From contig NZ_CALEVF010000039.1 of assembly GCF_937920395.1 (NCBI RefSeq), positions 1-64,000 on the forward strand: a stretch of DNA of 64,000 nt. Direction: 5' to 3'. Source of the stretch: an uncultured Clostridium sp. GTDB taxonomy: Bacteria > Bacillota > Clostridia > Clostridiales > Clostridiaceae. Within the stretch, counting starts at the first letter, position 1, and the number at the start of each line of letters is the position of its first letter. This document shows, piece by piece, positions 1 to 7,779 of this stretch. Both the position numbers and the translations under genes were made by a program. The notes beneath the pieces are model-generated. The model had not been told where the DNA came from. It made no database searches and was given only the letters and a program-made list of their open reading frames with translations.

Positions 1-794
1 TGGGAAGTATACCAATAAAAGATAAAGATGCTAAAAATAGAGTAAAGTTAAATATATTAAAACTTTTGAATAATAAATATGGTATAGATGAAGAAGATTT
101 TGTATCATCAGAATTAGAGGTAGTACCTGCAGGACGTGCTAGAAATTATGGTTTAGATAGTAGTATGGTTATGGCTTATGGACATGATGATAGAGTTTGT
201 GCTTATACTTCATATGAAGCGCTAATGAATATGAATCAAACAGACAAAACATGTATAGTTTTGCTTGTTGATAAAGAAGAAGTTGGAAGTATTGGTGCAA
301 CTGGAATGCAATCTAAATTCTTTGAAAATACAGTAGCTGAAGTTGTTAATTTACTGGGGGAATATAGTGAGTTAAAAGTACGAAGGGCACTTGCAAATTC
401 AAAAATGTTATCTTCAGATGTAACGGCTGCATATGATCCAACATTCCCATCGGTTATGGAAAAACGTAATTCTGCATATTTTGGAAAAGGTATAGTTTTA
501 AATAAATATACTGGAGCTCGTGGGAAAAGTGGATGCAATGATGCAAATCCAGAGTTTATTGCTGAGCTTAGGGGTATTATGGAAAAGCATAATATAACAT
601 GGCAGACATCAGAACTTGGAAAAGTGGATCAAGGTGGTGGAGGTACTATAGCTTATATACTAGCAGAGTATGGTATGCAGGTTATAGATTCAGGAGTTGC
701 TCTTCATAATATGCATGCACCATGGGAAATTGCAAGTAAAGCAGATATCTATGAAGCTTGCAGAGCTTATGAAGCATTTTTAATAGAAGCATAA
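1..794 (+). CDS. M18 family aminopeptidase, C-terminal part (5' end outside window)
   Basis: The reading frame is open to the window edge (first whole codon at 3), so the N-terminus is missing. The protein is a cytosolic zinc exopeptidase of the M18 (aspartyl aminopeptidase-like) family, which removes N-terminal residues from peptides. Visible family motifs are HDDR followed by TSYEAL, the DKEEVGS segment with the catalytic and metal-binding Glu pair, the SDVTAAYDPTF segment, a GGGGTIA glycine run, and the closing HNMHAPWE with the final metal-ligand His. The gene is followed by a large palindrome and a bidirectional hairpin terminator. The C-terminus looks complete. The family call is secure; substrate preference cannot be read from sequence. 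Confidence 0.93.
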   Translation, partial: GSIPIKDKDAKNRVKLNILKLLNNKYGIDEEDFVSSELEVVPAGRARNYGLDSSMVMAYGHDDRVCAYTSYEALMNMNQTDKTCIVLLVDKEEVGSIGATGMQSKFFENTVAEVVNLLGEYSELKVRRALANSKMLSSDVTAAYDPTFPSVMEKRNSAYFGKGIVLNKYTGARGKSGCNDANPEFIAELRGIMEKHNITWQTSELGKVDQGGGGTIAYILAEYGMQVIDSGVALHNMHAPWEIASKADIYEACRAYEAFLIEA

Positions 795-799
795 AATAA

Positions 800-984
800 G
801 AAAGTATATATTATTAGAACTGCATTCACTTCGCTTAGTAATTCTAAGTTGATTTTATTAAAAAATACTAAAAAGTATAAACTCGCTAGCGCTCAAACAT
901 GTACTTTTCTTAACGTATTTTCCATAAAATCATCTAAGAATTACTAACGCTTGATCAAATGTAGTTTACGTAATATATACTTTC
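800..984. repeat. ~185-bp imperfect palindrome (MITE/REP-like element candidate)
   Basis: The outer ends GAAAGTATATATTA (800-813) and TAATATATACTTTC (971-984) are exact reverse complements. Inside, TAGTAATTCT (836-845) faces AGAATTACTA (937-946), and GATTTTAT (851-858) faces ATAAAATC (924-931). The centre, near 891, contains CGCTAGCG. The whole interval therefore folds as one long interrupted hairpin. No reading frame is evident in it. Size, end-to-end symmetry and intergenic position fit a miniature mobile or repeated palindromic element. An RNA role is possible but unsupported. Confidence 0.6.
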
Positions 985-1002
985 TTTGCCTTTCTAAATG
1001 AA

Positions 1003-1030
1003 AAAAGGAGATGTGAAAACATCTCCTTTT
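1003..1030. terminator. bidirectional hairpin terminator
   Basis: AAAAGGAGATGT (1003-1014) and ACATCTCCTTTT (1019-1030) form a perfect 12-bp stem with a 4-base loop. It lies between two convergent genes, the M18 peptidase and the PHP gene, and overlaps the stop codon of the latter. A/T runs on both sides let it work in either direction. Confidence 0.8.
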
Positions 1031-1862
1031 ATGAGTCTAATGCATTTACAAAGATAGCTAGTTCTTCATGACTTAATGAAACTGAGCCAACAAGGCCATG
1101 ACCTGTGTCAGATGTTGAAATTCCATGAAAATCTGAACCAGCAGTAACAAATTTGTTGTATTCTTTAGCTTTTACTTTTAGAAGCGATTTCTGTTTTTTT
1201 GTGTTTACCGGATAAATTGCTTCGATGCCATCGAAATCAAAGCCTAGCATTTCATCTATAGAAGTTTTTTTGATTAAAACTGGGTGTGCAAGTACAACCA
1301 ATGCGTTAACTTTCTTTAATAAACTTATACCATCAGCAGTTGGAACTTTTTTAATGTGCACATATGCAGGACTATCATTTGAAAGAAAAGTGTCAAATAT
1401 ATATTTCCAATCATATTTGTATCCAGCATCTATAATTGCCTTAGCTATATGTGGCCTTGCTATTACACCTTTTGCTTGATCTAGAACCTTCTGGTAATCT
1501 AACTTTATATTGAAAAACGTATCTAGATTTTCCACTATTTTTCTACCTCTAAATACTCTAAAATCATCTATATTTTTTAAAAAATTTTGAAATTCTAAAT
1601 TTTTATATTCATCGTCTTTAAAATATCCTAGAACGTGGATGCTTTCATTATTATGAACTGTAGATAATTCTATACCAGGTATTACCCTTATATTATTATT
1701 TATACCTTCTTTAATTCCTTCCTCGACATTTAAAGTAGTGTCATGATCGGTTATTGCAATAATATCTAAACCATTTAAAGAAGCTTCATGAATTAATTCC
1801 TTAGGACTCAGTTTTCCATCAGATGCATTTGTATGAAGATGGAAATCACCTCTGTTGTACAT
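1029..1862 (-). CDS. PHP domain phosphoesterase (RNase AM/YciV/TrpH-like)
   Basis: A 277-aa cytosolic PHP-family metal-dependent phosphoesterase. The four metal-binding motifs are visible: HLHTNASDG near the N-terminus, AITDHDTT, GIELST with the bridging Glu, and AGSDFHG near the C-terminus; ARPHIA and LAHP also match. The closest characterised relatives hydrolyse 3',5'-nucleoside bisphosphates or trim RNA 5' ends, and I infer a similar role in nucleotide or RNA turnover. The ATG at 1862 has the ribosome binding site GAGGTGATTA just upstream. It stands alone, convergent with the M18 gene and divergent from the folate cluster. The family is certain; the substrate is inferred. Confidence 0.9.
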   Translation of the reverse strand: MYNRGDFHLHTNASDGKLSPKELIHEASLNGLDIIAITDHDTTLNVEEGIKEGINNNIRVIPGIELSTVHNNESIHVLGYFKDDEYKNLEFQNFLKNIDDFRVFRGRKIVENLDTFFNIKLDYQKVLDQAKGVIARPHIAKAIIDAGYKYDWKYIFDTFLSNDSPAYVHIKKVPTADGISLLKKVNALVVLAHPVLIKKTSIDEMLGFDFDGIEAIYPVNTKKQKSLLKVKAKEYNKFVTAGSDFHGISTSDTGHGLVGSVSLSHEELAIFVNALDS

Positions 1863-2042
1863 ATAATCACCTCGAATGTATTGTTTAACATAGTACCATT
1901 TTACCTAATCTTTATGTATATGAAAAGGGGTTTATGATAAATAATAATTATTATTAGTTATATAAGATACAGTGTTTGTATTATTATAAAATATTATAGC
2001 CATTTTCAATATTTTAATACTAATGATTTTGTACAAATTATT

Positions 2043-2051
2043 TGATATAAT
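2043..2051 (+). promoter_or_regulatory. extended -10 promoter of the HD-folP-folBK cluster
   Basis: TGATATAAT is a perfect TGnTATAAT extended -10. No good -35 box lies at the right distance. It sits about 30 bases before a strong ribosome binding site at 2071-2079 and is the best promoter candidate for the folate cluster. Confidence 0.5.
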
Positions 2052-2081
2052 AGGTAATTATAAGCGAATAGGAGAGAGGTT

Positions 2082-2150
2082 ATGTTTTTGATGATAGATA
2101 CATACAGAAATATAAAGGGTAGTGCTACTCTAAAGGGGTGGAAATCATAA
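2082..2150 (+). CDS. putative 22-aa leader peptide before the HD/folate genes
   Basis: An ATG at 2082 follows an excellent Shine-Dalgarno (GGAGAGAGG, 2071-2079) and opens a 22-codon frame ending TAA at 2148-2150. It overlaps the GTG start of the HD-domain gene (2138) by 13 bases in another frame. The peptide begins MFLMIDTYRN and resembles nothing I recognise. It has the best ribosome binding site here, whereas the HD gene's own GTG has a poorly spaced one, so translational coupling is plausible. Alternatives are a remnant of a deleted upstream gene (folE often sits here) or chance. Confidence 0.4.
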   Translation: MFLMIDTYRNIKGSATLKGWKS

Positions 2151-2644
2151 ATAACAATTTAACAGATGACAAAGTAAATCTTATTATGAAAAATAATATT
2201 TTTCGGTATAACTTAAGCAAAATCGAAAAATCAGAAATAAACAGGAAATACTGCAAACATAATATGAAACACTTTTTAGATGTGGCAAGACTTATGTATA
2301 TAATTAGTTTGGAAAATAATTTTAATATACCGAAATACATAATTTATGCAACTGCACTTTTGCATGATATAGGTAGAGGGGAACAATATGAAAATGGTAT
2401 TGCCCATAATATCGCGAGTGTGCTAATTGCTAAAAAAATATTAAAGCAATGTGAATATGGTGACAAAGAAATAGATGAGATTTTAGAAGCTATAGGAAAC
2501 CATAGGAAAGATACTGAGAATTTTGAAAGTTTGAGTAATTTATTATATAAATGTGATAAACTTTCAAGGGATTGTGTCAATTGCGAGGCAAGTGTCGGCT
2601 GTAAATGGCCTTTAGATAAGAGAAATTTGAGGATGAATTATTAA
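2138..2644 (+). CDS. HD domain protein of the folate cluster
   Basis: A 168-aa HD-superfamily protein: the HNMKH segment around residues 46-50 supplies the first His and LLHDIGR carries the HD pair. A Cys-rich tail (CVNCEASVGC) may bind metal. HD proteins of this size occur next to folate genes in clostridia, and I infer phosphohydrolase activity, perhaps on a pterin or nucleotide intermediate. The GTG at 2138 is the only in-frame start before the conserved region because a TAG lies upstream at 2120; its AAAGGG is almost adjacent, so initiation may depend on the leader frame that overlaps it. The next gene is folP, 41 bases downstream. Confidence 0.75.
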   Translation: MEIINNNLTDDKVNLIMKNNIFRYNLSKIEKSEINRKYCKHNMKHFLDVARLMYIISLENNFNIPKYIIYATALLHDIGRGEQYENGIAHNIASVLIAKKILKQCEYGDKEIDEILEAIGNHRKDTENFESLSNLLYKCDKLSRDCVNCEASVGCKWPLDKRNLRMNY

Positions 2645-2685
2645 AATCAAATAAATAGTAAATAATATTTTTCAGGGGGAAATTT

Positions 2686-3492
2686 ATGATAATAGGAAAC
2701 AAAGAGTTTGAACTAGGCAAAAGGACTTACATAATGGGGATTTTAAATGTTACGCCGGATTCATTTTCAGATGGGGGCAAATTTAATGATATCAGCTCAG
2801 CTATAGAGCGTGCTAAGGTAATGGTTGCAGAGGGAGTAGATATTATTGATATTGGTGGAGAATCGACTAGGCCAGGTCATGAAAATATTAGTTGCGATGA
2901 AGAAATTAAAAGAGTAATCCCTATTATAAGAGAATTAAAAAAGCAACTGGATATTCCTATTTCTGTGGACACATACAAGGGGAAAGTTGCAGAACTTGCA
3001 ATAAAGGCTGGGGCAGACATGATAAATGATATATGGGGGTTTAAGAAGGACCCCTATATTGCAGTAGTTGCAGCTAAGTATAATGTGCCTTGCTGCTTGA
3101 TGCATAATAGAGAAAATAGAATCTACGACAATTTAATGGAAGATATATTGAAGGATTTAGGCGAAAGTATAATTATTGCTTTAGATGCAGGTGTAAAGAG
3201 AGAAAATATTATTTTAGACCCAGGTATTGGTTTTGCAAAAAGTTATGAGGATAATTTAAAAACTATGAATAATCTAGAAGAGCTAAATAGATTAGGGTTT
3301 CCCGTGCTTCTTGGAACATCAAGAAAATCTATGCTAGGAATTGCACAAGGATTGGACACTAGTGAGAGGCTTGAGGGAACACTCGCAACTACAGCTATAG
3401 GGATAATGAAGGGCTGCAAATTTATAAGAGTGCATGATATAAAAGATAATAAAAGGGTTTGTGTTTTAACAGATGCGATATGTAAAAGTTAG
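2686..3492 (+). CDS. folP: dihydropteroate synthase
   Basis: A 268-aa TIM-barrel enzyme that condenses p-aminobenzoate with hydroxymethyl-dihydropterin pyrophosphate to dihydropteroate in folate synthesis; it is the sulfonamide target. All diagnostic motifs are present: GILNVTPDSFSDGG at the N-terminus, GGESTRPG, SVDTYK, MINDIWG, DPGIGFAKS, GTSRKS and the closing RVHD. The ATG follows AGGGGGAAATTT. It lies between the HD gene and the folB-folK fusion in one apparent operon. Length and motifs are typical, with nothing missing. Confidence 0.97.
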   Translation: MIIGNKEFELGKRTYIMGILNVTPDSFSDGGKFNDISSAIERAKVMVAEGVDIIDIGGESTRPGHENISCDEEIKRVIPIIRELKKQLDIPISVDTYKGKVAELAIKAGADMINDIWGFKKDPYIAVVAAKYNVPCCLMHNRENRIYDNLMEDILKDLGESIIIALDAGVKRENIILDPGIGFAKSYEDNLKTMNNLEELNRLGFPVLLGTSRKSMLGIAQGLDTSERLEGTLATTAIGIMKGCKFIRVHDIKDNKRVCVLTDAICKS

Positions 3493-3532
3493 ATAAGAAT
3501 TTGTTTGCGAGATAAATAAAGGGGATAATATT

Positions 3533-4348
3533 ATGGACAAAATGTACATAAAAGATTTAGAAGTCTACGCTCATCATGGAGTTTTTCAAGAGGAAAAGGT
3601 GTTAGGACAACGGTTTTTAATTTCTATAGAGTTGTTTTTAAGTTTAAGAGAGGCAGGAATATCTGATGACATAACAAAAACTGTTCATTATGGAGAGCTT
3701 TGTCATAAAGTTGAAGAGGAATTTAAAAAAGAAAACTATGATTTAATAGAGAAAGCTACAGAGAAAGTAGCTGAATTCATACTATTAAATTATGAATTAG
3801 TTCAAAGAGTAAAGGTTAAGATAAAGAAACCTTGGGCTCCGATTGGACGTCCACTTCTTTATGCAGCGGTAGAAATAGACAGAAAATGGCATACTGCATA
3901 TATTGGTGTAGGTGGAAATATGGGTGATAGGGAGAAAAATGTAAAAGATGCTTTAGAGTTTATAAACAATTCTTGTTATACACAAATAACAAAAACATCT
4001 AAATTTTATAATACGAGAGCTGTGGGATATGTAGATCAAGAAGACTTCTTAAATTGTGCTATTGAAGTGAAAACACTTTTAACTCCACTTGAGCTTATAA
4101 GATTTTTGTTATCTATTGAAAAGAAACTAAAAAGAGAAAGAGTTATAAGATGGGGTCCTAGAACAGTTGATCTAGATGTGTTATTATTTGATGATGTAAT
4201 TAGTTCAACAGAAGAAATAATATTGCCTCATCCAAGAATGCATGAGAGAATGTTTGTAATAGAGCCAATGTGTGATATAGCACCATATGTTATGCATCCA
4301 GTTTTGAATAGAACTATGATTCAAATTAAAGAGGAAATAAAAGCCTAG
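3533..4348 (+). CDS. folK: fused dihydroneopterin aldolase / HPPK (FolB-FolK)
   Basis: A 271-aa bifunctional folate enzyme. Residues 1 to about 120 are dihydroneopterin aldolase (MYIKDLEVYAHHGVFQEEK, then the KKPWAPIG segment). Residues about 123-271 are 6-hydroxymethyl-7,8-dihydropterin pyrophosphokinase (YIGVGGNMGDREKN; RWGPRTVDLDVLLFDD; LPHPRMHERMFV). Together they make the pterin pyrophosphate that FolP uses. The fusion is common in clostridia. The start is ATG 3533 after AAAGGGGAT. Its 3' end forms part of a perfect 18-bp terminator stem. Confidence 0.96.
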   Translation: MDKMYIKDLEVYAHHGVFQEEKVLGQRFLISIELFLSLREAGISDDITKTVHYGELCHKVEEEFKKENYDLIEKATEKVAEFILLNYELVQRVKVKIKKPWAPIGRPLLYAAVEIDRKWHTAYIGVGGNMGDREKNVKDALEFINNSCYTQITKTSKFYNTRAVGYVDQEDFLNCAIEVKTLLTPLELIRFLLSIEKKLKRERVIRWGPRTVDLDVLLFDDVISSTEEIILPHPRMHERMFVIEPMCDIAPYVMHPVLNRTMIQIKEEIKA

Positions 4349-4380
4349 TAGTCTTTTATTTCCTCTTTAAAATTATTTTT
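4326..4380 (+). terminator. terminator of the folate operon
   Basis: An 18-bp perfect stem pairs 4326-4343 with 4353-4370 around a 9-base loop, followed by AATTATTTTT. The left arm is the last coding sequence and overlaps the folB-folK stop codon. Confidence 0.9.
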
Positions 4381-4399
4381 AATACTTATTCAAATTAAA

Positions 4400-5644
4400 T
4401 TATTTAAATTCACTAAGAAGTTTATAGGTAAGCTTTAGTTTGTTTAGGAGTGTTTCATTTAAATCTAGAGTCTCAAGCTGAATACCAGAAGGTAGAAGCC
4501 TATTTCTACAGCCCATAAAAGTACCTCCAATAAATGTAGCACTATAATGCCACTGAAAATTAATAGTAGCAAGTAGTGACAAGGTACCAGAAGAAAGAGC
4601 CGGTACAATGTATGGTTTAAAACCTGTAGAGTGCACTTGAGCGGTGGCGGTTTTAGTACTATGGGTTAATGCGTCAGAAAGCAATTCATTGTAGTGTGTG
4701 ATGCTATCAGCGATGATAAGACCCTCTCCATGTGGTCCAAAAGCTCTGCCTTCATGAATATAGTGCTTTGTGGAATCTTGCTGTGAAGCATAGTAGCAAG
4801 CTCTTGCATTCATGACACCAAGGCCATAACCTCTAATTTGTTCAGGTGCCAAACCATTATAGTCAACATTTCCATAATTATCTTTATTGCTTTCTACAAA
4901 TGCTTTTTTGCAAAGCAAATCTACGGGATCAGATACTACAGCAAATATACCCTTAAAGTTATTATTACGCGCAAGTGTAGCGAAGTGTCCAATGATTTTA
5001 GCGTTACCTTCAAACTGTGCAAGGATAACATCATTAACTTCCTTTTGTACCGCATAATTACCAACGGAGACACAAAATACAAACATATCGCAGTCAAAGA
5101 TCTCACTCTCTTTTAAAGAGATTACTTTAATAGAACTTTCTTTCATATCAGGTGAGAGAATTTGGTTAAGTTCATAATTGTAACGTTTAATGCGATTTTG
5201 ATCACTATCATAAAGTCCTAAACTACAAATGTTTTTGACACCTAAAAGCCGTAAACCTGTAAGCAAGGTGCCACCAACATCGCCTAGACCAATCACATTT
5301 ATTCTCTATTTTTTAGGAGGGTTATATGTTAATACATCTTGCCAACTGGGATATTTTGTGTTAAGAGAAGTAACACGATTATCGTTAATAGCAAGTTTTA
5401 GCCAGTGTGGCACGTTAATAATAGAAGTTGTAGGTTTTACAAGTAAATCAAGATTTTCATCTTTTAAAAATAAAAAATTCTCATGTGAGACAGAAAAACT
5501 TCGCCTAGAATATTCAGGGTTAAGTTTGTTAAGAGCAAAAATCATTCCCTTATATTTTTCTGCTTCACGCTGGGTTGTAGAATTTAAATTGTAATATTTG
5601 ACCTTAGATATTAATAACTTTTCTCTTAAAATATAATAAAACAT
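4400..5644 (-). pseudogene. LDH/MDH-like dehydrogenase, split by one in-frame TAG
   Basis: One frame runs from ATG 5644 (after AAGAGGTAA) to 4400 but is interrupted by TAG at codon 113 (5306-5308). The first 112 codons encode an N-terminal domain I do not recognise. Right after the stop come R-I-N-V and a Rossmann motif, IGLGDVGGTLLTGLRLLG. Later GPHGEG keeps the lactate/malate dehydrogenase catalytic His position (usual form GEHGD). The full product would be about 414 aa. Apart from the single stop, both parts look intact. A GTG at 5296 could restart translation but would lose the first strand of the fold. Options are recent nonsense mutation, a sequencing error, or readthrough; I favour the first two. 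Confidence 0.75.
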
Positions 5645-5758
5645 GTAAATTACCTCTTTTTGATTAGTAGAAAAATTTAACAGCTAATTACTTAGTCATA
5701 TATCATCATTATAAACTCTTTAAGTAGTACATACAATTTTTATAAAGGAGCAAATACT

Positions 5759-6244
5759 TTATTTAGGTATAAGGTATTTGCATAGACCATAAAGGTTATA
5801 AGCTTTGAACATTTTACTTGTATCAATGTAATCCATATTGTAATCACCATCCCAAGGATATATGGAAATATACCTTTCGTTATAGATATTTAATACGTAT
5901 TTATTTTTACTAAAGGTTAAAAATATTTTATACAATGGTTTAGCTGGTAAGTTTGTCGGTTTATTTATGAAGCTAGCATTAGTTAATGAATTAAAGAAAT
6001 TGATGAATGTTTTTAATTCATCTTTTGAAAAATCTTTTTTCTTATAAAAATTCATATATAGAGCATAAAGTTCCTTAGGTGGTTCTAGAGATAAGTCTTT
6101 CATTAATAACTTAGTATAATAATAATTACTTGGTTTATTTTTGGTGAAAATATTTTTATTAAAATTATATTTACATCCGAAGAGGGTTAAGGAAAAGGAA
6201 ATACACACTATTAATAAAATACATTTCTTTATATTAAATTTCAA
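5759..6244 (-). CDS. hypothetical lipoprotein
   Basis: About 161 aa. I chose TTG 6244, which follows GAAGGATGTGATTA and puts a classical lipoprotein signal at the N-terminus: positively charged residues, a hydrophobic run, then the lipobox LFGC. An ATG at 6280 would place 12 extra residues before the signal and has no ribosome binding site. The mature part is Lys, Tyr and Asn rich and ends with a YISIYPWDG-containing segment. This resembles small clostridial lipoproteins of unknown function. It stands alone, transcribed away from the amidase gene. Membrane attachment is well supported; the function is unknown. Confidence 0.75.
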   Translation of the reverse strand: MKFNIKKCILLIVCISFSLTLFGCKYNFNKNIFTKNKPSNYYYTKLLMKDLSLEPPKELYALYMNFYKKKDFSKDELKTFINFFNSLTNASFINKPTNLPAKPLYKIFLTFSKNKYVLNIYNERYISIYPWDGDYNMDYIDTSKMFKAYNLYGLCKYLIPK

Positions 6245-6452
6245 ATAATCACATCCTTCAATTATATCCAATAAATACATTGCTTAATTATCTTTATTAA
6301 AGACATTATGAAAACACATTGTTTATAGCCTTATAAATAAAATATGTTGGATAATTATGTTTTAGTACACAAAATGGATACATAAGCATATCCTAGAATA
6401 TGATTTAAAAATTACCCTAAAATCAAATAAAAAAGTAGAGGGGGATATCACT

Positions 6453-6959
6453 TTGAAATATGGCATTGATATTGGGCATAATTGCCCACCATCAGATATG
6501 GGGTATGTTGGTATAAGAAAAGAAGATGATTTAAACAAAGAGGTTGGCATTAAGGTAATGATAAAGCTTAAAGAACTTAATCATGAGGTGGTGTACTGCA
6601 CTCCTAGTCCTGATTCTAGTCTAAGTAATTCACTTTACCTAAGAGTAAATAAGGCAAATGAAGAAAATGTAGATTTATATGTGTCTATTCATTTTAATGG
6701 AGGAAGTGGACACGGAGCAGAGGTATTTGCAATATCAGAGTCTGGGAAAAAAATAGCTAAAAGAGTTGTAGATGAGATTGCAGAACTAGGATATGTAAAT
6801 AGGGGAGTAAAGGATGGAAGCTTTTTGTATTTATTAAAAAACACCCAAATGCCTGCAATACTTGTGGAAGCTGGATTCGTAGATTCTAAAGATGATATGG
6901 AAAGATATAATGCAGAAAACATAGCGAATGCTATTGTAAATGGAATAACTATGTTTTAG
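6453..6959 (+). CDS. N-acetylmuramoyl-L-alanine amidase (Amidase_3 domain)
   Basis: A 168-aa protein that is just the zinc amidase catalytic domain cleaving the MurNAc-L-Ala bond of peptidoglycan. Zinc ligands are visible as the His of GIDIGHN and the His of SIHFN, with a Glu in NKEV between them, and the catalytic Glu is in ILVEAGF near the C-terminus. There is no signal peptide, membrane segment or cell-wall binding domain, so it resembles a phage-type endolysin module or a protein released by lysis. TTG 6453 follows AGAGGGGGATAT. No phage genes flank it. Confidence 0.88.
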   Translation: MKYGIDIGHNCPPSDMGYVGIRKEDDLNKEVGIKVMIKLKELNHEVVYCTPSPDSSLSNSLYLRVNKANEENVDLYVSIHFNGGSGHGAEVFAISESGKKIAKRVVDEIAELGYVNRGVKDGSFLYLLKNTQMPAILVEAGFVDSKDDMERYNAENIANAIVNGITMF

Positions 6960-7066
6960 AAAGAAAGATTCTTATTTTAATGACTTAACATGATAACAAT
7001 AAATATCAGAATAATTGTTCTTATTATAAGTATATTGAATATATTAAATTGAAAGAAGGCGATTAA

Positions 7067-7606
7067 ATGTTTTTAACCAAAGCAACATTAAATTTGTTAA
7101 ATGAACAAATATCTCATGAATTTAATAACCATACTATTTATAGGAACATACAAGCGTATTTTTCTAACTTAGATTTGGAGGGTTGGGCATCATTTTTTGG
7201 TGTTCAGGCAGAAGGTGAGTATGATCACTATAAACATATTATAAGTTATTTAGATGATAAGAATGCTCCTTATGAAATAAATGTATTACCTTATTCAGAT
7301 TACCAATTCAAAGATATTAAAGAAATACTTGAAAAATATTATGCTACGGAGTTAATAACGACTAAGATGCTTTATGCAATTGTAGAACAAGCGAGAGCAG
7401 AAGATGATCAAGGTACAATAGGCTGGTTATATACTATGCCAGTATCTGAAGGTGGTTTATCATTGATACAAGAGCAGATTGAAGAGGAAGATTCGGCATT
7501 AAGCTTGCAATCAGAGTTTATGCAGGGTTTTGGTAAGAGTGATCAATTAAATCAACAGTGGATACGAATAGTAAATGAAAATTTGATCCATAGACTTTCA
7601 GAATAA
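7067..7606 (+). CDS. ferritin
   Basis: A 179-aa non-haem ferritin, the cytosolic iron-storage and ferroxidase shell protein. The ferroxidase ligands are visible: the Glu of EQISHE in helix A, and Glu and His of AEGEYDHYKH in helix B, with helix C Glu residues in YYATEL and the later EEED region. Length is normal for the bacterial FtnA type, which suits iron and oxygen-stress handling in an anaerobe. ATG 7067 follows GAAAGAAGGCGATTAA. No Fur-like operator was recognised upstream. Confidence 0.93.
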   Translation: MFLTKATLNLLNEQISHEFNNHTIYRNIQAYFSNLDLEGWASFFGVQAEGEYDHYKHIISYLDDKNAPYEINVLPYSDYQFKDIKEILEKYYATELITTKMLYAIVEQARAEDDQGTIGWLYTMPVSEGGLSLIQEQIEEEDSALSLQSEFMQGFGKSDQLNQQWIRIVNENLIHRLSE

Positions 7607-7652
7607 AGATAAAATTAGTATATTTGTAGTAAAACTATAATATTAGATGAGG

Positions 7653-7720
7653 GATAGAAAGAGGTAAGGATATGAAACACATGATAAAGGTGTCTATTCT
7701 TCTTTCTATCTTTTATTTAT
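7653..7720 (+). terminator. hairpin with T-rich tail upstream of the oxidoreductase genes
   Basis: GATAGAAAGAGG (7653-7664) pairs with CTTCTTTCTATC (7699-7710), with one G-U, around a loop containing a small inner stem; TTTTATTTAT follows. It can end ferritin transcription, or act as a leader attenuator because a short reading frame starts inside it. Confidence 0.45.
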
Positions 7721-7779
7721 TGTTTTCTATTAATTTTCAAATTTTATTAAATAAGAATATAAAGGAGCTGAACATATGA
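7672..7779 (+). CDS. putative 35-aa membrane peptide coupled to korA
   Basis: ATG 7672 follows GAGGTAAGG and opens 35 codons whose TGA (7777-7779) overlaps the korA ATG (7776) as ATGA. The peptide is a single hydrophobic stretch (SILLSIFYLLFSI) with a Lys/Asn-rich tail. The ATGA overlap and the ribosome binding site argue for translation, either as a small membrane protein or a coupling leader. The frame also lies inside a hairpin, which could make it coincidental. Confidence 0.35.
   Translation: MKHMIKVSILLSIFYLLFSINFQILLNKNIKELNI

Noticed and set aside
2344..2580. Minus-strand open frame inside the HD-domain gene
   Set aside because: No start signal and no recognisable product; the plus-strand HD motif is clear.
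4400..5644. Pyrrolysine or selenocysteine insertion at the TAG of the LDH-like gene
   Set aside because: No pyl genes are present in the window, selenocysteine uses TGA, and the second broken gene uses TAA.
6453..6959. Prophage remnant around the endolysin-like amidase
   Set aside because: Flanking genes are a lipoprotein and ferritin; no holin, tail or integrase genes are seen.
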